DNA of 64,000 nt from Effrenium voratum. Its lineage: Eukaryota > Sar > Dinophyceae > Suessiales > Symbiodiniaceae. How positions within the stretch are numbered: position 1 is the first letter of the stretch; each line of letters begins with the position of its first letter. The notes beneath the pieces were generated by a model. That model was not told the DNA's origin. It made no database searches and saw only the letters and a program-made list of their open reading frames with translations. The stretch covers positions 801,072 to 865,071 of the forward strand of contig CAUJNA010000491.1 of assembly GCA_963377175.1 (NCBI GenBank), read 5' to 3'. Both the position numbers and the translations under genes were made by a program. Of this stretch, positions 57,967 to 64,000 are shown in pieces.

Positions 57967-59160
57967 GGGTGGTGCTTCACCGTGGCCCACGCGCAAGCTT
58001 GCCGTTGGGATGACATCGGTGCCTTGCAGCCCATTCGCGAATTTCTTGGCGGAGTCGTAGAAAGCGCGCTGCGGATCTTTGGGCCCGCCAGCTCGGCGCG
58101 CAAGTTGTCCTTGACCAACGAGGCCAACAAGCTCCTTGCTCAGGTTCACAATTTCTTCGAAGAGCAAAAACTATCTACGCAGCAGCGGGTGTCAGTCAGG
58201 GACTATGTCTCCAAGCACTCGCAATGGATTGGCAGCTACATCGCCGTGGCTCACGTGGAAGAGGAATCTTTGCGCTACCTGCAGTTCACGCTCTGCGCCG
58301 TGCCTGCGGTTCAACATCGCACGATGGACCCGAGGGGGAATCCAGCTGATGTCCCCGCACAGTGCGTGTGCGATCTGCCGGTTGTGTTGAAGGTCTGTAA
58401 GCGCAAAGGCAAGGGAGCGCAGTCTAATGTCGGGCGGCAGTTCTGGTGCTGCTCCGAAGCAAGTGCCTTGGTCACACAGTTGCAAGGGTCGTTTGCGTCG
58501 CTCGGATGTTGCTCTGTTTTTGTGTTTGACGCGCACGGTCCGCGGGTGCGGTCAGGGTGTGCCTTGCCAGGCTCCGAGGATGGCTGCGACTTCTTCAGGT
58601 GGTGCGACGAGCCAGCTTCCCTGGGACCCCTGCGGCAAGATCTGTCAGATCTAGTGGACGAGAGGCACGCTGTGGACACCAAGGCCGGCGTCCGAAGCGT
58701 TCAGCGAGCGCTTGTCAAGTTCACGGAGGCAGCCTTCTTTCTCAACGTCATTGCCTTTGAGACGGAGATGCGGCTGCAGACCAAGCAGTCACAGGAAATC
58801 TTCTGCTCTGGGGATGTTCTGGAGTGCAAAGTATGCGGAGAGCCGATGACATCCACGGAGCGCTTGCTGGCGGAGGTCATGAGAGCACTTCCCGACGAGC
58901 AGGAAGTAACGCTCAGCGCTTTGAGAAACTCGGCTCGATTGGGTCGGGCTGCCATGGGCCCTCGTCATCTATCGGCTGCTCAGTTCGATGAGGTTTGCGA
59001 GCTGGCACGTGGGCTTGGTATAGCTGATGTCCACCAAAGACGGGCTGGTGGGGCTGCAGGGCGTCAGCAACGAGTGCTTGCAAAGCGTGTTTTGACAGAG
59101 GAGACCAAGAGGGCGATGGAAAATTTGCGTGTGCCTCTCTGGTGCTTTCCGGCAGCGTGA
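57967..59160 (+). CDS. DUF3987-like protein, second part
   Basis: Open from upstream of 57919. The likely exon starts after the acceptor at 57966 with GWCFTVAHAQACRWDD. It continues through LSLTNEANKLLAQVHNFFEE and, much later, SVQRALVKFTEAAFFLN (about residues 250-275 from 57919), the helical end seen in DUF3987 proteins. Near the C-terminus, CKVCGEP may bind zinc, and SALRNSARLGRAAMGPRHL resembles a winged-helix DNA-binding fold. Both are inferences. The total with the first part is about 750 residues. The stop at 59158 may be true, or a GT donor at NLR|GTGCCT could lead on toward 59527. Confidence 0.58.
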   Translation, partial: GWCFTVAHAQACRWDDIGALQPIREFLGGVVESALRIFGPASSARKLSLTNEANKLLAQVHNFFEEQKLSTQQRVSVRDYVSKHSQWIGSYIAVAHVEEESLRYLQFTLCAVPAVQHRTMDPRGNPADVPAQCVCDLPVVLKVCKRKGKGAQSNVGRQFWCCSEASALVTQLQGSFASLGCCSVFVFDAHGPRVRSGCALPGSEDGCDFFRWCDEPASLGPLRQDLSDLVDERHAVDTKAGVRSVQRALVKFTEAAFFLNVIAFETEMRLQTKQSQEIFCSGDVLECKVCGEPMTSTERLLAEVMRALPDEQEVTLSALRNSARLGRAAMGPRHLSAAQFDEVCELARGLGIADVHQRRAGGAAGRQQRVLAKRVLTEETKRAMENLRVPLWCFPAA

Positions 59161-59526
59161 GCAGACCCAGCTGCGGAAGGCAAGCTTCACTTTGGCTGCT
59201 GATGGGCACGGCTGCCAACGAGCACAATGTCTGCGTTTTGCATGCTTCCGGCTATTCTATATGGTGCGACACGTGGCGTGCCTGCGAGTCGCGGAAAAAA
59301 AAAGCTTCTGCAGTCCGTGTACTCTGCCTGCGCACGACGTGTTCCAGCTTGCGAGACAGCTGTTTCAAGGCTGAGTTTCCGTGCTTGCTCAGAACGTTCG
59401 GCAATTCAAGGCCGGTCCAAGCTTTCAGTTGCTCCAGGCTCTCCCACGCTTCAACGCAGTGTCGTGGAGCATACGTTTCCGGCTCTGCGGGGAAGGTAGC
59501 GAGGTCGTCCTTTCGAGCCCCATCAG
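59161..59526. other. Spacer or intron between DUF3987-like gene and transposase
   Basis: 366 bases. It ends in CCCCATCAG directly before ATGG, which could be either a splice acceptor or the leader of a separate transposase gene. Confidence 0.4.
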
Positions 59527-60129
59527 ATGGAGTGGGAGCAGCAGGCCGTCATCCGGCTGTCTCCCGACTTCGATGTGACCAGCCACGCCGAGTGCCGCCG
59601 CGCCGTGCTCGCGTGGCTCGCACAGCAGTCCATGGAAGCAAAGATGAAGATTGGCCGCTCAGCTGGTGAGCACGTGGCAGTGTATGCGTATTGCCAAACG
59701 CATAAAGACTGTCCTCGCAAGTGGCGTCATATCTTCCAACTCACAGAAGACGGCGCCAAGGAGCACATCGTCCACGTCAACGGCAACCACGCCACGGAGC
59801 CCAGGCTGGTTCGAGGCACTGCAGTGGCAGTGCGTCGGCAGGCAGACGCATTGACCGAAGCCAACACGCCAATGCAGGCCATGGTGCAGCTGGCGGCGCA
59901 AGGTGCAGAGATGGAGACTTGGCCCTGCACAGCAGCCTTGGTGCAATCTCGCCGGCGAGCCGTGCGGAAAAAGAGCGCGTCGGCAGAGTTCGGTGGAGGC
60001 ACTGGCTTGGGTCAGTGGCTGGAGCACTTGCGCAAGATCAACGAGGATGGGAGCGTCTGGAGCACCGTGGTGCGCGAGGACGGATGCGGCATCGTCACCT
60101 GCCAGAAGTTCGCCGACGCTTCCTGCCTT
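59527..60129 (+). CDS. MULE transposase, N-terminal zinc-binding part
   Basis: Starts MEWEQQAVIRLSPDFDV. Residues 50-100 contain YAYCQTHKDCPRKWRH, then HIVHVNGNHATEP. This is a C-x(4)-C spacing followed by H-x-H and H, like the FLYWCH/FAR1-type zinc modules at the front of MULE transposases. The region up to about residue 200 (LRKINEDGSVW, GIVTCQKFADA) is helical and charged. The ORF continues to 60282, but after about 60129 its composition changes, so I place an intron there. Confidence 0.66.
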
Positions 60130-60223
60130 CAAATTCGCTACGTTCTTGTCTTTGCACCCACAAGCAATCTGCACCCACAAGCAAGTTGGAGGCGACTGAT
60201 GTTCTCCCTTGCTTTTGTTTCAG
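60130..60223. other. Inferred intron in transposase gene
   Basis: Ends in CTTGCTTTTGTTTCAG at 60223, a pyrimidine-rich acceptor. Needed to move from the first to the third frame. Confidence 0.45.
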
Positions 60224-60990
60224 TTTCTTTGCCACGCCATTTGATTCAGCTGGTTGTTTTCTCCACTTCGGCGGTGGGATAGGCTGCCGGGCTAGTTGGG
60301 GCAGCTGCGCAGCTGAGGCTGCTGCAGCGATGATTGCTCAAGCTCGCGGCGGAGACCATGACTACCTTGTCGGCGTGCATGACTGCACGTACAAGGTCTT
60401 TTCCAGCGATTGGGGCCTGTGGAAGTTCTGCTTGTGCGCGAAAAAGTACGACCGCGAAGGTATTCCTCGAACCACTTTGGTGCAAGTAGGCTTGGGCTTT
60501 GTGCCCAAAGAAGGGCAAGAGCACATGCTCACGGTGCTGCACCTCATGAAGGAATGGCACTCCTCGAAGAACAATGACTTGAGTCAGTTTCTTCACCAGG
60601 TTCACGCTGACGAAAGCTTAGGTGGGCAAAACGCCTTGCGAAAGGCGTTCCCCAAGACTGTGTTCGTCTTAGATGTCCGACACCAGGTGTCATCCATCAT
60701 GAGGCGCGCCGGCTCCAAGAAAGAGGTGCGGGCAATGGTGGCGGCAAACATGCAGTTTGCGCTGAGTGCTCTGGGATTCTCCAGGCCTTTGTTCAGCCTT
60801 TACATTGACAGCCTCTTAGTGAGGTTAGTCGAGCTCGGAGAGCTGGACCTGGCGGCCTATCTGCAGAAAGACGTGGTGGAAAAGGTGACTGTCGAAGGGA
60901 AAGAGATGTGGACTTCGGCCTGCTGCTGCTTCATCTCGCTGCTGGGGACTTCCGTGAAGTTCCAGTCCCACGAAGCTTCTCGGCGGCAAC
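60224..60990 (+). CDS. MULE transposase, DDE core
   Basis: Reading in the frame of 59721-61016. DYLVGVHDCTYKVF holds the first catalytic Asp in its usual D-x-T-Y setting. A strand and loop follow (TTLVQVGLGFVPKEGQEH). Then QVHADESLGGQNALRKAFP supplies the second Asp before the conserved A-L-x(3)-F-P, and VFVLDVRHQ ends the core. The frame runs to 61016, but the last 20-30 codons (SRRQLAPPLTRP) look non-coding. The third acidic residue is expected in the next exon. Confidence 0.72.
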
Positions 60991-61048
60991 TCGCTCCGCC
61001 TCTGACTAGGCCCTAGACCCAAACCCCACCCGCTGAGGCGAATCCTGG

Positions 61049-61200
61049 GATGACTTCCACCACCATTTCCCAATCGCTCGAAGCTTCCTGGCATCACATG
61101 AAGAAGCTCTTGCCTGGCAACGTGGCAAAAATGCCTGCTACAGATGCTTTGAACCACATCCTCAAAGCTACGGAGGCGTGGGATTGCGCCAAGGGTTCCG
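61049..61200 (+). CDS. MULE transposase, segment with catalytic Glu
   Basis: Reads MTSTTISQSLEASWHHMKKL, then LPGNVAKMPATDALNHI. S-Q-S-L-E-A-S-W-H matches the segment where MULE transposases carry the final Glu, so E of LEASW is the likely third catalytic residue. After about AWDCAKGS the frame becomes unlike protein, and I infer a donor near 61200. Confidence 0.6.
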
Positions 61201-61269
61201 CTGTGAGCTCTGGTGGGCGCTGTCACTGTTCCACGTGTTTTCGCTCGTGTTGGAAGTATCGTTTAGCGA

Positions 61270-61693
61270 TTTGTAGGGTAGTGCGCAGCGTGCGGCGCCG
61301 CAACGACCAGTCGACTTTGGTGCGCCCCTGCGGCCTCGTCAGGCAAAGTTGGGCGCGGATGACGCCGCCGCGAAGCAGCTCAAGCTCAAGCTGGGCGGTA
61401 TCTCTAGCCGCCTGGTCAGCGGCGAAGCCATCTTCACGGAAAGGGTTAAAGTCCTTGACGATCACCAAATGAGGCTGCCGTGCGCACGCTTGCTGTGGCA
61501 ATCTTGCCCCGGCAACACGAAGAGCTTCGAGTTTGATATTGGTGAGGTCGGCGACGTCCGTCAAGCATTTGTGCTCCCAGTCACAAATGCCTCCATGGTG
61601 GTGGACGATGATGTGGCTTGCTGCATGGTGTCCCTGCTGCGGCTCTGCGACTCTTCCGTGGCAGACGTCCTTCGGCTGCACTTCTGTCTGTAG
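61270..61693 (+). CDS. MULE transposase, helical linker segment
   Basis: A third frame, read from about 61305 as PVDFGAPLRPRQAKLGADDA, and on to LKLKLGGISSRLVSGEAIF, then SFEFDIGEVGDVRQAFVLP. This is probably the region between the core and the SWIM finger. The frame ends in a stop at 61691, so another intron (or a lesion) lies between here and 61769. Confidence 0.5.
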
Positions 61694-61768
61694 AAAGCAC
61701 TTGTGTGACCCCACAGAAGTTGTCTTTGCGGGATAGTAGGCCCCCCCTTCCCAGCGGAAGATGCTTGC

Positions 61769-62515
61769 ATGCAGGTGCAGAAGCACTTGGAGAAGTCGCC
61801 CGGCATGTGGCACGAAGAGGCGGGGCGCTTGTCCCTCACCAAAGTCAAGGAAATCTTGGCCAACGTGTGTGTAGTCACGCTAGTTGCTGGGCCTGAAGAA
61901 GTCCTCGACCGTCTCCGATGCAGCTGTCTCTACTTTGCGAAGACTTCGAGATGCAGCCACATGGCTTTCGCAGCTTTCCTTCTGGGCCACCACAACGACT
62001 ACTTCCAGGACCTGATTGACTTTACCAGGAAAGATGCTCCTAAACAGCCCCCTTCAGCCTGTGTCAAGCTGACCAGGAAAAAATACAGCCGAGCTGCCAT
62101 TCCATCAGCCGCTGCCTGGAAGCGCATGGCCACGATCTGCGCAGAAGCTTCTGAGAAGTACAACAAGCGACGAAAGACCGACAAGGGTGAAGCGCAAGCA
62201 GCTATGGAAACGACACCGACCAAGCAGGAGCTAGCGGCGGGAAAGAACAAGGATCCCCGCGCGCTAAGCTTGGAGACAATCAGGGACAAGCTCGGAGCAA
62301 AGGATTTCCACAGCAACTTTTCAGGAATGCATCTTTGCATCAAGCATGCTGTGACAGTCCAAGAAGCCAAGGAGCACGGGCTCGGAAAGATGATCCTTGG
62401 CCTCAAGCACAAGACCACTAGCGCTCCCACCAAGGCGCTCGCAAACCAGCTCTTGCAAGCATGGGTGGTGGAGACGCGTGCGTCCGCTTCTTCGGCCAAA
62501 TCTAGCAGCTGACCG
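61769..62515 (+). CDS. MULE transposase, C-terminal part with SWIM zinc finger
   Basis: A 247-codon ORF, probably entered by splicing rather than at its Met. Residues 45-66 read LDRLRCSCLYFAKTSRCSH, the SWIM pattern C-x-C-x(n)-C-x-H, encoded at about 61919-61960. The finger helps DNA binding in MULE transposases. After it come a Lys-rich stretch with YNKRRKTDKG, a possible nuclear localisation signal, and a Ser-rich end. The ORF stops at 62510-62512. Confidence 0.7.
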
Positions 62516-62736
62516 GTGAGGCTGACCGGTGAGGCAGTCGTATGAGATGGGGTGTGATGAGCGCTCTGTAGCGTAGTTCGCTACAACGTTCATGATGAGA
62601 TTATGAGATCAGAACCAGACGGCCACGCGCGGCACGCGTCGCAAAACAAGGCCTGCGTGATTGTCCTTTTTGTGCCTTGCGGCTACAACAAGCCGCGGCT
62701 TGTCTCGCAGTTCGTCTCTCAGCCCATCACGCAGGA
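62516..62736. other. Element 3' flank
   Basis: Begins with a tandem copy of CTGACCGGTGAGG. No terminal inverted repeat was found by eye. Confidence 0.4.
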
Positions 62737-63034
62737 TGCCCTGCTCATGCCCACTCTACTGCAGGATGCCTTGCCTTCAAGAACAGGATTCTTGGTCTTG
62801 AAGTGCAAGATGCCCTGCCTAAGTGCAGGATGCCCTGCGGTCCAACGCAGGATGCGCTGCCTTCAAGGCCAGCATGCTTGGTCTTGAAGTGCGGGATGCC
62901 CTGCTTACATGCGCAGCCGCGGTCCAAAGCCTGCGACCGAAACAAAAACCCCGCAAACAGAAAGCAGACAGCCTCAAACAAAATCACCCAGAACCTGCCA
63001 AGCCAAAACAACCCAACAACACGGCGGCGCCGTG
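62737..63034. repeat. Diverged partial 445-bp unit, right side
   Basis: Carries the same order of GCAGGATGCCCTGC words, CTTCAAGAACAGGATTCTTG, TTGGTCTTGAAGTGCGGG and the CCCAACAACACGGCGGCGCC end. It has the older GGATTC form shared with 51139 and 52567, and many private changes. It runs straight into the next minisatellite at CGGCGCCGTGATGAGCGC. Confidence 0.9.
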
Positions 63035-64000
63035 ATGAGCGCGCCCGCTCAATTTCTTCGCGTAGCACTGCACACATGCCGGCACATGATAAGCGCACCT
63101 GCGCAAGTGCATTCGCATAGCACTGCGCACATGCTGGCACATCTTATGCGCACCCGCTCAAGTGTATTCCACTGCACATATGCTGGCACATGATAAACAC
63201 ACCCGCTCAAATGCATGCGTGTAGCACTGCGCACATGCTGGCACATGAAAAGCGCACCCGCTCCAGTGTATTCGCCACGCACTGCAAACATGCTGGCACA
63301 TGATAGGCACACCCGCTCAAGCGTATTCCACTGCGCATATGCTGGGACATGATAAGCGCACCCGCTCAGTTCGCGTAGCACTGCGCACATGCCGGCACAT
63401 GATGAGCGCACCTGCTCAAGTGCATTCGCATAGCACTGCGCACATGCTGGCACATGATAAGCACACCCGCTCAAGTGTACTCGCGTAGCACTGCACACAT
63501 GCTGACACATGGTATAAGCGCGCCTGCTCAAGTGTACTGGCCTAGCGCTGCACACATGCTGGCATATTAATATGATAAGCACACTCGCTCAAGTGTACTG
63601 GCCTAGCACTGCGCGCATGCTGGCGCGTGATAAGCGCACCCGCTCCAGTGTATTCGCCCAGCGCTGCACACATGCTGGAACATGATAAGCAGTCCCGCTC
63701 CAGTGTATTCGTCTAGCACCGCACTTATGCGGGCGCATGATAAGCACGCCCCCTCAAGTGTATTCGCGTAGCACTGCACACATGCCGGCACATGATAAGC
63801 GCACCCGCTCCAGTGTATTCGCCTAGCAATGCACACATGCTGGCGCATGATAAGCGCACCCGCTCAAGACTTGAGCGGGTTGTATTCCACTGCACATATG
63901 CTGGCGCATTACAAGCGCACCCGCTCAAGTGCATGCGTGTAGCACTGCACGCACGCTGGCACATGACATATTCGCCAAGCACTGCACACAGGCTAACAGA
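63035..64000. repeat. Minisatellite, about 55-58 bp unit, about 16 copies
   Basis: Unit order: TAGCACTGC(G/A)CACATG, CTGGCACATGATAAGC, (G/A)CACCCGCTCAAGTGTATTCG. Copies vary by a few bases and by small deletions. One copy at 63861-63881 contains the palindrome CCCGCTCAAGACTTGAGCGGG. The array reaches the end of the window, so its length is unknown. ORFs on both strands here are by-products. Confidence 0.92.

Larger units (their letters stand above)
56293..62736 (+). mobile_element. MULE-type element with DUF3987-like companion gene
   Basis: Two genes in the same orientation lie between copies of the 445-bp repeat: the array on the left, and a diverged unit at 62737 on the right. The transposase and SWIM finger identify a Mutator-like element. 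Terminal inverted repeats and target-site duplications were not identified by eye. The 445-type repeats may be part of the element ends, or the element may have landed in a satellite. CTGACCGGTGAGG occurs twice in tandem just after the last stop (62509-62534). Confidence 0.65.

Noticed and set aside
52390..64000. CRISPR-like regular repeats
   Set aside because: Units are contiguous satellites of 445 and about 55-58 bp with no distinct spacers, in a eukaryotic context.
1..64000. Dinoflagellate spliced-leader relics, tRNA and rRNA genes
   Set aside because: I looked by eye for the spliced-leader core CCATTTTGGCTCAAG and for cloverleaf-like or conserved rRNA words, and found none. A covariance-model search would be decisive.

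Overview
The window looks like dinoflagellate nuclear DNA. The reasons are internal. Coding sequence on the left lies in very short exons (about 30-130 bases) separated by introns of roughly 0.2 to several kb. Acceptors are mostly AG|G, and donors include GC and one probable GA as well as GT. On the right, a MULE-type transposase gene lies beside a DUF3987-like gene and a large homogenised satellite. I saw no spliced-leader, tRNA or rRNA sequence, so the assignment rests on gene structure and is an inference.

Bases 1-50,400. No long real ORF exists here. A 1.8-kb CA-rich tract (612-2440) makes spurious 600-codon ORFs. Read on the minus strand, small GC-rich islands become exons of what I infer to be one very large gene, or a few adjacent ones, transcribed right to left from about 49.3 kb to 5.1 kb. 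Several islands encode the same cysteine module: FE(L/F)GSP, then G-x-(Y/F)-x-x-C-(Y/W)-C, then C-x(3-5)-D-F-x(3)-AG, sometimes ending in GP. The module is cut by introns, and reading phases match at several junctions (48.8 to 47.7, 33.2 to 32.2, 27.2 to 26.6 to 25.7 to 25.0, 19.2 to 18.0, and 11.9 to 11.5 to 11.0 to 9.5 to 8.4 kb). I do not recognise the family; a secreted or surface protein is a guess from the paired cysteines. The introns carry microsatellites and several dispersed short repeat families, some of which fold into hairpins.

Bases 50,400-56,300. Composition becomes GC-rich. A duplicated block (50.85 and 52.26 kb) brackets an unrecognised gene fragment (51.3-52.2 kb). It leads into a tandem array of 445-bp units (52.39-56.29 kb) with a four-unit higher-order period of 1780 bp. 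Each unit is built on the near-palindrome GCAGGATGCCCTGC.

Bases 56,300-62,730 (plus strand). A split DUF3987-like gene is followed by a MULE transposase split over several frames: zinc-binding N-terminus, DDE core, SWIM finger. I read the breaks as introns; decay is the alternative. A diverged copy of the 445-bp unit resumes at 62.74 kb, so the same repeat flanks both genes. Bases 63,035-64,000 are a different minisatellite of about 55-58 bp per unit that runs off the end of the window.
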